Assembly: GCA_025782575.1 (NCBI GenBank) | Contig: JALGYY010000017.1 | Coordinates: 795,892-859,891 of the forward strand | Direction: 5' to 3' | Length of the DNA stretch: 64,000 nucleotides | Source of the DNA: a bacterium | GTDB taxonomy: Bacteria; Orphanbacterota; Orphanbacteria; Orphanbacterales; Orphanbacteraceae | Shown here: positions 51,528-61,425 of the stretch, piece by piece | Layout of the letters: each line of letters starts with the position of its first letter | Position numbering within the stretch: the first letter of the stretch is position 1 | Program-made: the position numbers and the translations under genes | The notes under the pieces: model-generated | What the model was told of the DNA's origin: nothing | The model's database searches: none | The model's input: only the letters and a program-made list of their open reading frames with translations

Positions 51528-54500
51528 CTACACCAGCGCCAACAATACCTTTCTGGCAATCTCCACCGGGTCCTGTGAGCCGTCAAGCTCGATTTCCACG
51601 ATGAGCCCCGTCGTCGCGTCGAACGAGACCGGGGCACCGAGGCCCTCGATCAGTGCTTCCAGCTTCTTCTTGCTCGGTCTCAAACCCGCCCCGGCCCGGA
51701 TCCTCACCTTTCTATTATCGAGCCGAACCGATTCCGCTCCACACTCTTCTCCCAGAATCTTTAACTCCCTGAGAGAAAACAGGTTGGCCGCTTCATCCGG
51801 GAGTCGGCCGAACCGATCGGCCACTTCTTCCCGAATGGACCCCACCTCGGCGGAATCCCTGCTTCGCGCGAGCCGCCGGTAAAGCACCACCTTCAGGTCG
51901 GAATCGCCCACGTAGTCGTCAGCAAGATAGGCGTTCAGGCCGGACTCGATCCTCGTCTCGGGGCCCGCCGGGGGGGTCTCCCCCTTCAACTCGCTTACCG
52001 CGTCCTCCAGTAGTTTGCAGTACATTTCGAATCCCACGCTCGCGACGAATCCATGCTGCCGGGCGCCCAGCAGGTTCCCGGCTCCACGGATCTCGAGGTC
52101 TTTTCTGGCGATCCGAAAACCGGAACCGAGATCGGTGAACTCGGTGAGAGCCTCCAGCCTCTTCTGGGCGACTTCGGTCAGTTTTTTCGATCGCGGCACG
52201 ATGAGGTAGGTATAAGCACGATGATTCGATCGCCCCACCCGCCCCCGCAGCTGATAGAGCTGGGCCAGACCGAAATGGTCCGCCCGATTCACGAGCAATG
52301 TGTTGACCGTCGGAATATCGAGCCCCGATTCGATAATCATTGTGGAAACCAGTATGTCGACCTTTCGATCCGTAAACGCAAGCATGGCCGCTTCAAGCTT
52401 CCGCCCCGTCATCTGGCCGTGGGCGATTCCGATTCGCGCCTCGGGCACCAGCTTCGACAGATAGGATGCCATCGAAGTGATCGACTGAACGCGGTTGTGG
52501 ACGAAGAAGACCTGCCCCCCCCGGTCCAGTTCCCGGAGTATCGCGGCAACAATGACCTTCCCGTCGAAATCGATCACTTCGGTGACAATCGGGAGACGAT
52601 TCTTGGGTGGCGTGTTAATGAGTGACATGTCACGCGCCCCGGCGAGAGACATATGGAGTGTGCGTGGAATAGGTGTCGCCGTGAGAGTAAGCACATCAAC
52701 CGTCTCACGTATCCGTTTCAACTTCTCTTTCTGGCGCACCCCGAAACGCTGCTCTTCATCGATGACGAGAAGACCGAGATCCTTGAATCGGATGTCCTTG
52801 GACAGGATCCGATGGGTGCCGATCAGGACGTCGACTTTCCCTTCGGCGAGATCAGCTATGACTTGTTTCGTCTCAGCGGGATTGCGAAAACGGGAGAGAA
52901 CCTCCACCCGAATGGGAAACGCGCCGAACCGATCTTTGAATGTGCGGTAGTGCTGCTGTGCCAGGATGGTGGTAGGGACGAGAATCGCAACCTGCTTCGT
53001 ATCCATGATCGCTTTGAACGCCGCACGAATAGCGACCTCGGTCTTACCGTAGCCCACGTCGCCGCAGATGAGGCGGTCCATGGGGCGAGCGGTCTCCATG
53101 TCCCCTTTCACATCGCGCATCGCCCGGAGCTGGTGATCCGTCTCCTCGTAAAGAAACGACGATTCCAGCTCCTGCTGCCAATGGGTGTCGGAAGGAAATG
53201 CGTGCCCGGGACGGGAGAGTCGTGCCGCGTACAGCCGGATCAGCTCTTCCGCCATTTCGCGCACAGCTTTTTCGGCTCTGGTCTTCGTCTTCGCCCACGC
53301 GGTGCCGCCGATCCGGTCGACCGACGGCTTGACGGAATCACTGCCGGTGTATTTCTGGAGGAGATCCATCTGATCGGTCGGCACGAAGAGACGGTCATCG
53401 CCCGAATAGCCGAGGACAACACAATCACGGCTCGATCCATCCACATCGATCCGTCTGACCTCCTGGAATCGTCCGACGCCGTGGTGCACGTGAACCACAT
53501 AGTCCCCCGGCTTGAGGCTGAGGTAACTGTCAATCGCCGCGCCCCGCGGACGGCGGCGATCGAGCCGTGGTCTGCGGACGCGCCGAAAGATCTCATGCTC
53601 GGCAAAGAGCGCGACTCTTTCGGCGGGGAGCAGGAATCCCCGTCGGAGCTTGCCGAGACCGAGCGCCACTCGATCGGCATAGGCATCAAGAACCTCCCCC
53701 AGGCGTTCGAGCTGGCCCGTGTTATCGCAGAGTACGAAGATTCGAAAGTCACGAGCGAGTAGATCATCGAACTCGGATTTGAGCAGATCGAGATTGCCGA
53801 GAAACGGGGGGGCGGGCGAAGCCTCCAGCGAAACGACCGAATCTGCCTCGGAAGTCCTGGCGCGTTTCGCGACGATCCGATCGAATCGTTCCATACACTT
53901 CTCGAGCCCGGCCGGATCGAGAAACTGGCTGTCCGGTGTCGGGAGCTGATCCTCCTCGTCGCTGTTCCCGTGAAACTGAACCGCTTCCTCCCAGATTTCT
54001 GCGGCACCTTGATAGATATCTTTCTCTTCAAGGATCGCCACGACCGTATTGTCCGGCAGATAGTCGAAGAGAGTATCGGCATCCGCAAAAAAGTGGGGAA
54101 GCCATCGTTCTATACCGTCAAAATGGGTTCCTCTTGTCAGCATGTCGGCCACTTCCCCGGTGAGGGGAAGATCGTGCATCCGCCGGAGAACTTCATCGGT
54201 AATCGGGATCTCCTGCTGGGGAAGAACCAGCACTTCAATAAGCTCCTGGCTCGACCGTTGGGATTCCGGGTCGAATTCACGAATCGATTCGACTTCGTCA
54301 CCGAAAAGTTCCATCCGCACGGGCCGTCGCCACTCCGAAGAGTAGATGTCGAGGATCCCCCCTCGCCTGGCGAACACACCCGGCTCATCCGCCAGAGGGG
54401 AGCGCTGGAATCCGATGTGAATCAGGCGCTCACAAACAGCGTCCAGGTCGAGTTCGTCACCGATTACGATGGATATGGTGGCATCCCGGAAGACGCGTCG

Positions 54501-54896
54501 GGGCAGGATACGTGGAACGAGGGCGCGGGCCGAAGTGACGATTACGCCTCTTTCCTGCCGCACCAGCCTTCCAAGCGCACGCATCCGGGCAGCGGTAAGA
54601 TCGATTGTGGGGGAGTGTTCTTCGTAGGGGAGCAATTCCCACGATGGAAAGAGGGAGACACGATCCCGGTCGAGCATTCCCTCGAGTTCATCCGCGTATT
54701 GCTCCGCATCCTCCGGCCTGGGAAGGACCAGCAGCACGGGGCGGTCATTTTCTTCCACCACATCGGCAACGACGAACGAAAGAGTGGACGCCACTGCGCC
54801 ATCGAGCGATACCCTCGCCGTGCCGGCGGCAATCAGCTCGTTTACCCGCCGGAACGGCGCCACTGTTCGGAGTAGTGAGCGGATTTCAGTGTGCAC
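51528..54896 (-). CDS. mfd: Transcription-repair coupling factor Mfd
   Basis: A 1122-residue DNA translocase that removes stalled RNA polymerase and recruits UvrA. Order: UvrB-homology domains with VLLVLPRPEDAEQYADELEGML (about 50-80), FPSWELLPYE, the RNAP-interaction domain beginning GDYVVHVHHGVGRFQ, helicase motif I GDVGYGKTEVAIRAAF (about 640), DEEQ motif II (VIDEEQRFGVRQKEKLKRI), motif III TATPIPRTLHMSLAGARD, motif VI RGRVGRSNHRAYTY, then the TRCF C-terminal domain. GTG start. Length and motifs are ordinary. Confidence 0.96.
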   Translation of the reverse strand: MHTEIRSLLRTVAPFRRVNELIAAGTARVSLDGAVASTLSFVVADVVEENDRPVLLVLPRPEDAEQYADELEGMLDRDRVSLFPSWELLPYEEHSPTIDLTAARMRALGRLVRQERGVIVTSARALVPRILPRRVFRDATISIVIGDELDLDAVCERLIHIGFQRSPLADEPGVFARRGGILDIYSSEWRRPVRMELFGDEVESIREFDPESQRSSQELIEVLVLPQQEIPITDEVLRRMHDLPLTGEVADMLTRGTHFDGIERWLPHFFADADTLFDYLPDNTVVAILEEKDIYQGAAEIWEEAVQFHGNSDEEDQLPTPDSQFLDPAGLEKCMERFDRIVAKRARTSEADSVVSLEASPAPPFLGNLDLLKSEFDDLLARDFRIFVLCDNTGQLERLGEVLDAYADRVALGLGKLRRGFLLPAERVALFAEHEIFRRVRRPRLDRRRPRGAAIDSYLSLKPGDYVVHVHHGVGRFQEVRRIDVDGSSRDCVVLGYSGDDRLFVPTDQMDLLQKYTGSDSVKPSVDRIGGTAWAKTKTRAEKAVREMAEELIRLYAARLSRPGHAFPSDTHWQQELESSFLYEETDHQLRAMRDVKGDMETARPMDRLICGDVGYGKTEVAIRAAFKAIMDTKQVAILVPTTILAQQHYRTFKDRFGAFPIRVEVLSRFRNPAETKQVIADLAEGKVDVLIGTHRILSKDIRFKDLGLLVIDEEQRFGVRQKEKLKRIRETVDVLTLTATPIPRTLHMSLAGARDMSLINTPPKNRLPIVTEVIDFDGKVIVAAILRELDRGGQVFFVHNRVQSITSMASYLSKLVPEARIGIAHGQMTGRKLEAAMLAFTDRKVDILVSTMIIESGLDIPTVNTLLVNRADHFGLAQLYQLRGRVGRSNHRAYTYLIVPRSKKLTEVAQKRLEALTEFTDLGSGFRIARKDLEIRGAGNLLGARQHGFVASVGFEMYCKLLEDAVSELKGETPPAGPETRIESGLNAYLADDYVGDSDLKVVLYRRLARSRDSAEVGSIREEVADRFGRLPDEAANLFSLRELKILGEECGAESVRLDNRKVRIRAGAGLRPSKKKLEALIEGLGAPVSFDATTGLIVEIELDGSQDPVEIARKVLLALV

Positions 54897-54902
54897 GTGT
54901 TG

Positions 54903-56996
54903 CTAGCCTTCGACAGTCAAAGTTCGTCTGGATCCCTGAGCGACGAACAGCTCGACGATTGCGAGTGCAAGAGCGAGCAGAATAATTTCCCACCAGAGTT
55001 CCCGGCCGAATCGAGCGCTCATGACCGGGCGGTCGAGCCTTCCCTCGCCGGAGACCAGGACCGCTCCGGGGAATCCGAATTCCTCAACGATTCGATCGGA
55101 GCCCATCGGAGTCAGATTCGATTCTTCAGTGTTCAGATTAACTGCGAACCACTCGCTGAACTCACCCCCCTCAACCAGGTAGAAGCCGGGCCTCGCCGTA
55201 TCGAGGAACTCCAGTACCATTCGTTCACCGTCGATTCGTGGTTGCAGGCCGACCACCTCACCCGAAGGGGTGGTACAGGTAAAGAGATCGCCGAGACCCA
55301 CGCCCGCCAGATCGCGGCGGTAGGGCTTACCTACGGTGAGCGATTGACGATAGAGAGCTCCGCCCGAATAGAGATAACGGACCAGCTCGTGAACCAGCGG
55401 GAGGAAAACCGCCTGTGTCGGAAGGTCACTCCAACTGAGGTCGCTCCCGACCGCAAACATCAACGCCCGGCCGGCGCCCAGGCGCGATTCGAAAAGAAAT
55501 GTCCGACCGTCCGATGTGCGGGCCATCTCGGTTGCGATCGGCGGCGGGGTGAGATCCAGTAGTCTCGAAATATGGATATCCTGAAAGACTCGATCAGCGC
55601 CGCGAGGAAAAATTGCGAATACCGGGTGGTTCATGTCATGCCATTCGACTCCTACGGGACGGGAACGGTGCTCGATAATCGATTCACCGATCTCTCCCCC
55701 CCCGAAAAGGCGGGGGAGGATCTCCCTGTTATAGGCACCGAAATCGAGACCGTCCCCCGGAAGCACGATCACACCCCCACCTCCGCGCACATACTCTTCG
55801 AGCGCCGCAAGGCCCGATTGATCGAGCGTGGGGACGCCGGCGAGAATGACGGCGTGATAGCCGGAGAGTCGAAGGGAACGGACCTCGGGCGGCTGAACGG
55901 AATGAATGGTGATCAGCCCCTCTCCCTCCTCCGGTCCGAGCACTTTCCGGAGGTAGAAACCCCCGCGGTCCCCGGGATCGCCGACAAGAAGAACTTTCAG
56001 ATGATCCGGCCTGTCGAGTGTAAAGAAGAATGCATTATCCCCGGGAAGGGCGTCATCCTCGATTCGAATCTCCCCCCGGCGTACCCCCCCCTCCTGAAGG
56101 GGAACGGAGAAGAGAGCCGCCCCGCTCGCCCCGGCCGCGAGAGTGACCGATGCTGTCCCGCGCCGCTCGCCGTCCAGAAGGAGCGTGGCGATCATGTCGA
56201 CCTCTCGCTCCGAATAGTTCGTCACCATTGCTCGAATACGAACCGCCTCGCCGAACCGTCTCGGCTCGTAAAGCTCGGCGCCGGTGACAGCGAGGTTCGG
56301 CCGGGCACTCCCCCCGACCGGAAGAAGATAGAGTCGGATATCCTGTACAGCCTCTTCCTCCCAGTCGGCGCTTCCGGTCTGAAACCCGCCCGCCTGCATG
56401 TCGGAAACCACGTAGATTTCGCGATTGGGATTGCGCGATCCTTCAAGAAGCCGCATCGCCTCCCGTACGGAGAGTGCGAGATCGGTCCCCCTGGCCGAGA
56501 GAGGGGCCCGCTCGATTTCTCCCTCGAGCAGGCGGAAGTTATGTGTCGGTGTCTCGAAACGGCTCTCCGGGGATCGCGACCCGAGCACGAGAAGTGATTC
56601 GTCCCCATCCTTCATCAGGCCGACCACACTTCGTGCCCGTTCTTTGGCCCGCTCGAACAGCCCGGTGCCTCGATCCTGAAACCCCATGCTGTAACTGACA
56701 TCGAGAACGACGCAAGCCGAAGTGCGCACCGTCCCTCCGAGACCGCGGGCCAGTGTGCCGCGCAACGCCGGCCGTGCGAATGCGAATGCCAACAGGGCGA
56801 TAAGCAGCACCCGCAGAATCAGGAGTAATATCTCCCGTATGCGGAGACGTTTCGACTTCCTGATCTGAAGCCGCTTTACAAACTCCAGGCTGCTGAATCG
56901 GATGACCCGCGCACGGGGCCGGTTCAGCAGATGGATCAGTACCGGTATGGCCGCTGCAGCGAGGCCTGCCAGAAACAAAGATTGTAGAAACGACAT
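54903..56996 (-). CDS. BatA-type VWA membrane protein
   Basis: A 697-residue protein of the BatA aerotolerance type. It begins with an N-terminal hydrophobic helix and the BatA signature (FLAGLAAAAIPVLIHLLNR, LEFVKRLQIRKSKRLRIREILLLILR, about 8-66), two membrane helices, and a VWA domain starting CVVLDVSYSMGF with a DxSxS metal motif (about 90-270). A large C-terminal beta/glutaminase-amidotransferase-like region (about 330-560, LKVLLVGDPGD, GYHAVILAGVPTLD) and a last helix (EIILLALALAIVELFVA) follow. It is linked with MoxR, DUF58 and the XRE-cupin regulator upstream; such genes assemble MoxR-VWA complexes. Function is unproven. Confidence 0.82.
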   Translation of the reverse strand: MSFLQSLFLAGLAAAAIPVLIHLLNRPRARVIRFSSLEFVKRLQIRKSKRLRIREILLLILRVLLIALLAFAFARPALRGTLARGLGGTVRTSACVVLDVSYSMGFQDRGTGLFERAKERARSVVGLMKDGDESLLVLGSRSPESRFETPTHNFRLLEGEIERAPLSARGTDLALSVREAMRLLEGSRNPNREIYVVSDMQAGGFQTGSADWEEEAVQDIRLYLLPVGGSARPNLAVTGAELYEPRRFGEAVRIRAMVTNYSEREVDMIATLLLDGERRGTASVTLAAGASGAALFSVPLQEGGVRRGEIRIEDDALPGDNAFFFTLDRPDHLKVLLVGDPGDRGGFYLRKVLGPEEGEGLITIHSVQPPEVRSLRLSGYHAVILAGVPTLDQSGLAALEEYVRGGGGVIVLPGDGLDFGAYNREILPRLFGGGEIGESIIEHRSRPVGVEWHDMNHPVFAIFPRGADRVFQDIHISRLLDLTPPPIATEMARTSDGRTFLFESRLGAGRALMFAVGSDLSWSDLPTQAVFLPLVHELVRYLYSGGALYRQSLTVGKPYRRDLAGVGLGDLFTCTTPSGEVVGLQPRIDGERMVLEFLDTARPGFYLVEGGEFSEWFAVNLNTEESNLTPMGSDRIVEEFGFPGAVLVSGEGRLDRPVMSARFGRELWWEIILLALALAIVELFVAQGSRRTLTVEG

Positions 56997-57140
56997 TGTG
57001 TTCGCCTTGCAGGGGTCAGGACAACCGGCCGGGCCGGATCTTTCCGGACCGGCGCTTGCGGGTAGATCGCATTATAGGTGAAACCTGCCACAGGTGTAAC
57101 CCGCCGAATCGGCGAGGGCTCCCGGGAATGTCTGGAGTTT

Positions 57141-57698
57141 CTAAAGAACGGGGGGAGATGTGCCCACCCAGATTGCTTCAGCTCCCTGGCGGGAAGCCGT
57201 GAATATGGCGTGAGGGTGGGACGACTTATAGTGAATGCTGTCGCCCGATTTCAGTTTAAAGTGCTTCTCGCCGACGATCACCTCGAGCGTGCCCTTCGTT
57301 ACCACCAGCGACTCTTCTCCTGCGTGTGTCCGAAGTCGCGGTTCCTTCAAGAGCGGAGTCGCTGTCAATTGGTACATGTGCAGTGTGCCTCCCGAGATCC
57401 CGGTCGAAAGCCCTTCCAACCGGAGCCCGGTCTCTTCGTTCTGCATCATGACCCGATCATCTCTCGTAATATTCGAGACTTCGTCGAGTACGGTTTCCTC
57501 AATGAAATGGGCGGTTGTGCGATCGAGTGCGCGGGCGAGCTTTTCGAGAGCGCCGATCGTGGGCGAGGTCATGCCCCGCTCGATCTGCGAAGTGTGGGTC
57601 ATGGAGACACCGGAGAGAATCTCCACTTCTTTCAGCGTCAGACCTTTTTCCTGGCGTGCCGACTTGATCCGCTTGCCCAGCTCTTCCCGACTCGGCAT
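57141..57698 (-). CDS. XRE-family regulator with C-terminal cupin domain
   Basis: A 185-residue transcription factor: helix-turn-helix of the Cro/CI type at about 8-62 (RIKSARQEKGLTLKEVEILSGVSMTHTSQIERG) followed by a cupin_2 sensor (about 105-180; HAGEESLVVTKGTLEVIVGEK, SGDSIHYKSSHPHAI). These regulators commonly respond to small metabolites. It sits between DUF58 and BatA genes, breaking the usual moxR-duf58-bat order, and has its own strong promoter at 57771-57798. Nearby palindromic sequences might be its operator, but none is decisive. Confidence 0.87.
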   Translation of the reverse strand: MPSREELGKRIKSARQEKGLTLKEVEILSGVSMTHTSQIERGMTSPTIGALEKLARALDRTTAHFIEETVLDEVSNITRDDRVMMQNEETGLRLEGLSTGISGGTLHMYQLTATPLLKEPRLRTHAGEESLVVTKGTLEVIVGEKHFKLKSGDSIHYKSSHPHAIFTASRQGAEAIWVGTSPPVL

Positions 57699-57770
57699 GG
57701 AAAGGCTCCCTGTCTCTACGAAAAAGCGTCTCTTGACGCAGGGAAGGTCAAATAACGGTTACATGTCAAA

Positions 57771-57798
57771 ATTATCACGTCGTTCGAGAATGTGTCAA
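57771..57798 (-). promoter_or_regulatory. Sigma-70-type promoter of the XRE-cupin gene
   Basis: Minus strand: TTGACA at 57793-57798, a 16-base spacer and GATAAT at 57771-57776 (five of six matching TATAAT). A start site about ten bases on would give a leader of around 65 bases before the ATG at 57698. A second TTGACA lies just downstream (57764-57769). Confidence 0.55.
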
Positions 57799-57817
57799 GA
57801 CAAACGCCACTCGAGCG

Positions 57818-58720
57818 TCAGCCGAGCTTCGCGCGTTTTTCGAGATAGGAGAAGAGGGCTACATCATAGGGAGTTGTCGTTTCCACAAAATTATAATCGA
57901 TTTTGTTCTCACGGCAGATTCGGCGGTAGTAGTTTCGCCACTCTTTCACTTCCTTCGCGTATTCCCGCTGGATTCTCCACGGCTGCGCCACCACATGGTC
58001 GTCCGACTCGAGGTCCTCGAAGCGAGCTTCCCGATCAAAATCAAATCGTACTTCCTTCGGGTCGAGTACATGGAACACGACCACTTCATGCTTCTTATGT
58101 CTGAAGTAGCGAAGCGCCATCAGCACACCTTCCGGATCGTCGAGAAGATCCGATATCAAAATGATGAGTCCCCGCCGCTTGATACGCTCCGCCAGGCTCT
58201 GAAGCGATGAGCCAACATCGGTTCCCGAAGCGGGGGAAGCGTTCTCCAGTTCAGTCAGAATCTGGTGCAGCTGGGTGGGCGCCGACCGGGGCGCCAGATA
58301 GTGCTGGAGTCGATCGTCGAACAACATGAGGCCGACCGAGTCACGTTGCTTCAACATCAGAAAAGAAAGAGCCGCCGCTAGAGATGCCGAATAATCGAAT
58401 TTGGTGATCGACTCGGACCCGTAGCCCATCGAGGCGCTCCGATCGAGAAGAATATACGATCTCAGATTCGTCTCTTCTTCATATTCCTTGATATAGAACT
58501 TGTCTGACTTGGCGTAGACCTTCCAATCGACGTGACGGAGCGGATCGCCCGGCATGTATTGCCTGTGCTCGGCGAACTCGACACTGAAACCTCGATGAGG
58601 TGACTTGTGCAGGCCCGCAACGAACCCTTCCACGACCAGCCTCGCCTTGATACCCATATTAGATAGTCGGGAGACCACCAGGGGATCGAGGTAGCTCGGA
58701 TTCCTCTGCGCTTCGCTCAT
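57818..58720 (-). CDS. DUF58 domain protein
   Basis: A 300-residue cytoplasmic protein. The DUF58 core is seen: VEGFVAGLHKSPHRGFSVEFAEHRQYMPGDPLRHVDWKVYAKSDKFYIKEYEEE (about 28-82), then a VWA-like part with the metal motif DRSAS (about 92-96) and a C-terminal region ending EKRAKLG. DUF58 proteins cooperate with MoxR ATPases. It overlaps the moxR stop by four bases (ATGA), so coupling is translational. No signal or helix; 300 residues is standard. Confidence 0.9.
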   Translation of the reverse strand: MSEAQRNPSYLDPLVVSRLSNMGIKARLVVEGFVAGLHKSPHRGFSVEFAEHRQYMPGDPLRHVDWKVYAKSDKFYIKEYEEETNLRSYILLDRSASMGYGSESITKFDYSASLAAALSFLMLKQRDSVGLMLFDDRLQHYLAPRSAPTQLHQILTELENASPASGTDVGSSLQSLAERIKRRGLIILISDLLDDPEGVLMALRYFRHKKHEVVVFHVLDPKEVRFDFDREARFEDLESDDHVVAQPWRIQREYAKEVKEWRNYYRRICRENKIDYNFVETTTPYDVALFSYLEKRAKLG

Positions 58721-59712
58721 TCCACGTCCCGTGGCACGGATTCGATCAGGCGGCCGACGATATCGAGAGCATCCACCCCTTCCGCTTCGGCGGTGAAGTT
58801 TGTCACGATCCGGTGCCGCAGCACGGCGGGTGCTACATGGACAACATCATCAGGCGAAGGGGCATAGCGGCCGGCCATGACTGCTCGCGTTTTGGCGCCG
58901 AGAAGCAGATACTGGGATGCGCGCGGTCCCGCCCCCCAGCTCACGAAATTTTTGATGAAGTCCGGTGCGTCCTCCGATCGGGGCCTCGTGGCCCGGCAGA
59001 GTCGCACCGCATATTTGACCACATGATCCGGGGCGGGCACACGCCGAACGAGAGACTGCAGCTCCAGAATCTCGGTTCGGTCCAGCACTTTCTCCAGCTT
59101 CGCCTCGAAAGCGCTCGTGGTCATCTCGGCGATCTTCTCCTCTTCGGCCGCCGACGGATAGTCGACCCACAGATTGAACATGAACCGATCGAGCTGAGCC
59201 TCCGGTAACGGATAGGTTCCTTCCTGCTCGATCGGGTTCTGTGTGGCCAGGACAAAGAACGGCGGCTCCAGATGGTATGTATTTCCCCCGGTAGTCACCT
59301 GGTGTTCCTGCATCGCCTCGAGCAGCGCAGCCTGCGTCTTCGGCGGCGTACGATTGATCTCATCTGCGAGAACGACATTCGCAAACACCGGCCCCTTGAT
59401 GAATTTGAAGACCCGACGACTCGTTTCCTGATCCTCTTCAAGAATGTCTGTACCTGTGATATCGCTCGGCATGAGATCGGGTGTGAACTGAATCCGGTTG
59501 AAATTAAGGTCGAGTACCTGGGCAACCGTGCTGACGAGTAGAGTTTTCGCCAGTCCGGGAACACCGACGAGCAGACAATGGCCGTTCGCGAGAAGCGCAG
59601 TGAGAAGTCCCTCGATCACTTCTTCCTGGCCGACGATGACCTTGCTCACCTCGCTCAGAATCCGATCGTGCGCTTCCTGTAGTTTTTTTACCGCTTGAAT
59701 ATCCTGGTCCAA
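58717..59712 (-). CDS. MoxR-family AAA+ ATPase
   Basis: A 331-residue AAA+ chaperone-like ATPase. I start it at TTG 59712, since AAGGAGAG lies just upstream and the family N terminus (ILSEVSKVIVGQEEVIEGLLTALLANGHCLLVGVPGLAKT) follows; the open frame extends 47 codons further with no such site. Walker A GVPGLAKT, Walker B VVLADEINRTPPKTQAALLEAM, sensor 1 ATQNP and Arg finger PEAQLDR are present. It probably loads or remodels VWA proteins such as DUF58 and BatA downstream. Confidence 0.9.
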   Translation of the reverse strand: MDQDIQAVKKLQEAHDRILSEVSKVIVGQEEVIEGLLTALLANGHCLLVGVPGLAKTLLVSTVAQVLDLNFNRIQFTPDLMPSDITGTDILEEDQETSRRVFKFIKGPVFANVVLADEINRTPPKTQAALLEAMQEHQVTTGGNTYHLEPPFFVLATQNPIEQEGTYPLPEAQLDRFMFNLWVDYPSAAEEEKIAEMTTSAFEAKLEKVLDRTEILELQSLVRRVPAPDHVVKYAVRLCRATRPRSEDAPDFIKNFVSWGAGPRASQYLLLGAKTRAVMAGRYAPSPDDVVHVAPAVLRHRIVTNFTAEAEGVDALDIVGRLIESVPRDVE

Positions 59713-60032
59713 CGTGGCTCTCCTTACTTGCAGGTTCGTGAGGTAACCGTCGGTTCTCCCGAGCCTCCTACAAACGCCTGGCGGGCGGGGTGGGTTCCAA
59801 TCGGTGCAGCGTAGCAGCGGCCTCGCTCTGCCGTCAACAGATGGACGGAGCATGAATTCGCCAAGCTGCGAGATCCCTGCCGCGATATCTGGCGATCTTG
59901 CAAGCCCTCCACTAGGGCAAAAACTCTTTTTACTCCTAAATCATATCGATCGGTTTCCGGGGTTGCCTGGCTACGTACGCGTATCACCCATTCACTTTCC
60001 CCCTTTCTCCCTCCCCATCATACCCCCGCCGA
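59713..60032. other. Intergenic space between moxR and HNH copy 2
   Basis: No gene or RNA recognised. It contains the leader of moxR and the extreme 3' edge of the HNH repeat (60018 onward). Confidence 0.5.
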
Positions 60033-61425
60033 TTAACGGTTCGTCAGTGACATCTCTCGAGCCGCCAACCGGTTGTGCTTCCCACAGAGAATGCGCAGAT
60101 TGTCGACGGAGTGCTCCCCTCCCCTGCAATATGGCGTGATGTGATCGATCTGCAGATGTGCAGTCGCATCGCATCGGATGCCGAGGGAACTCGTATAGGT
60201 GCAGCGGCCTTCATCGCGGGTGAACACTGCATCCCGCAATTGGTCCGGGATGTGTCGGGAACGGCCCGGGGATGTCTGCGTGCCTCTGCCAGGGGTTTTC
60301 TTTTCATCTTTTGCTGTTGGCTCGCTCACTGTTGCCGGATTGACCGGTGATCGCCCCCGCGACTTCTCCTGCTTTCTGGCTTCTCTCTTCTTCCTCCGCG
60401 CCTCTTTCCGCTCAGGGTCGCGCTTCTCCAGCAAGTCCTTGATCGCTCTCCCCAGGATCGCTTCTAGGTTCCAGCTACGGGAGCAGACCGTCTTCGCCCG
60501 TCCCAGGTCTCGGCGGAATTCCTCGCTCGCGGAAAACCGGATTTCATAGCGATGTCCCGGCCTCTGTATCAGGTGTTCAACTGGAGAGTTGCCCCCGGAC
60601 TGAGCCGCCCGGTCATCCGTAATATCGCTCTCAATTTGATAGTGCTCAGGTGTTGGATTCGGCCGAAACAGATCCTCGTGATCGGCACTTCGATCCCGTC
60701 CGCCCGCCGGATCCTGCAGTCCAATCGGCCGGATTGACTCCCGGGTTTTGGGTGCGATTTTGAAGGAGGCGACGATCTTTTCGATCTCCACGTATTTTTT
60801 CCCCGAGACTTCTCGGACAATCCTGTCGGCATTCTCATCCGTCAGGATTCCGGCGATTCTGGAAACGCCGCAAAGTGTGATCCTCCTCTGGGAGAGCAAA
60901 TTCCGTACGGCAGAGAAATTCTTAATACATCTGGCAGCCGCGATGAACCGTCCCGCTTTGGGCGGGGAGTAGTGCCATCTCCGCGTACAGTAGTCGAATA
61001 GAGATGAGTATCCTTCTTTCAGGAAAATCGACCGACCCTCAATCTCCACCAGACAGTCGAGAATCTCGATGGCGAGTTCATGCCGGCAACGAACTGCCCG
61101 GTCCCCTCTTCGAATGATCTCATGGTTGGAAAGCTTTGCCAGAACCGTTTCCATCTCTTTCGTTGTCATCATCCTCTTCCCCCTTTCATCCACCCTGATC
61201 GATCCAAGCCCCATAACCATTCTAACACCCACTTTTTCGGCTTCGAGGGAGGCACTTCACGAAGATCCGGCAATGAATTCGAAAAATCGATAAGGAGATC
61301 CGATCAAACCGATCTTGGACAAAGAGAGTCAGTCCTGGGGCCAGCGTGCAATGGAGCGCGGCTTACCGAAATTTCTCACCCAAAAACCTGTCAAGCAATA
61401 TTTCTTGAAATCGATAGAAAATCAA
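60018..61425 (-). repeat. Dispersed HNH-gene repeat, copy 2 (inverted relative to copy 1)
   Basis: Homologous to 2112-3541, on the opposite strand. The 5' flank includes the near-palindrome TCAAG-A-AATATT-G-CTTGA at 61388-61409 and the CGAAGCCGAAAAAG block. The near-palindrome is complete here (16 of 18 positions self-complementary) but has one arm altered in copy 1. Confidence 0.7.
60033..61169 (-). CDS. HNH endonuclease domain protein, copy 2
   Basis: A 378-residue paralogue of the protein at 2366. N-terminal half and HNH core are nearly identical (HHSPPKAGRF vs HYSPPKAGRF; LRDAVFTRDEGRCTYTSSLG; LQIDHITP; NLRILCGKHN), while the linker (about 170-215) and the basic region (about 260-315, shorter here) differ most. 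All HNH residues are intact, so both copies appear under selection for function. ATG 61169 follows an AGGGGGAAG site; a second ATG lies immediately before it. The two copies are in opposite orientation at the two ends of the window. Confidence 0.8.
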   Translation of the reverse strand: MTTKEMETVLAKLSNHEIIRRGDRAVRCRHELAIEILDCLVEIEGRSIFLKEGYSSLFDYCTRRWHYSPPKAGRFIAAARCIKNFSAVRNLLSQRRITLCGVSRIAGILTDENADRIVREVSGKKYVEIEKIVASFKIAPKTRESIRPIGLQDPAGGRDRSADHEDLFRPNPTPEHYQIESDITDDRAAQSGGNSPVEHLIQRPGHRYEIRFSASEEFRRDLGRAKTVCSRSWNLEAILGRAIKDLLEKRDPERKEARRKKREARKQEKSRGRSPVNPATVSEPTAKDEKKTPGRGTQTSPGRSRHIPDQLRDAVFTRDEGRCTYTSSLGIRCDATAHLQIDHITPYCRGGEHSVDNLRILCGKHNRLAAREMSLTNR

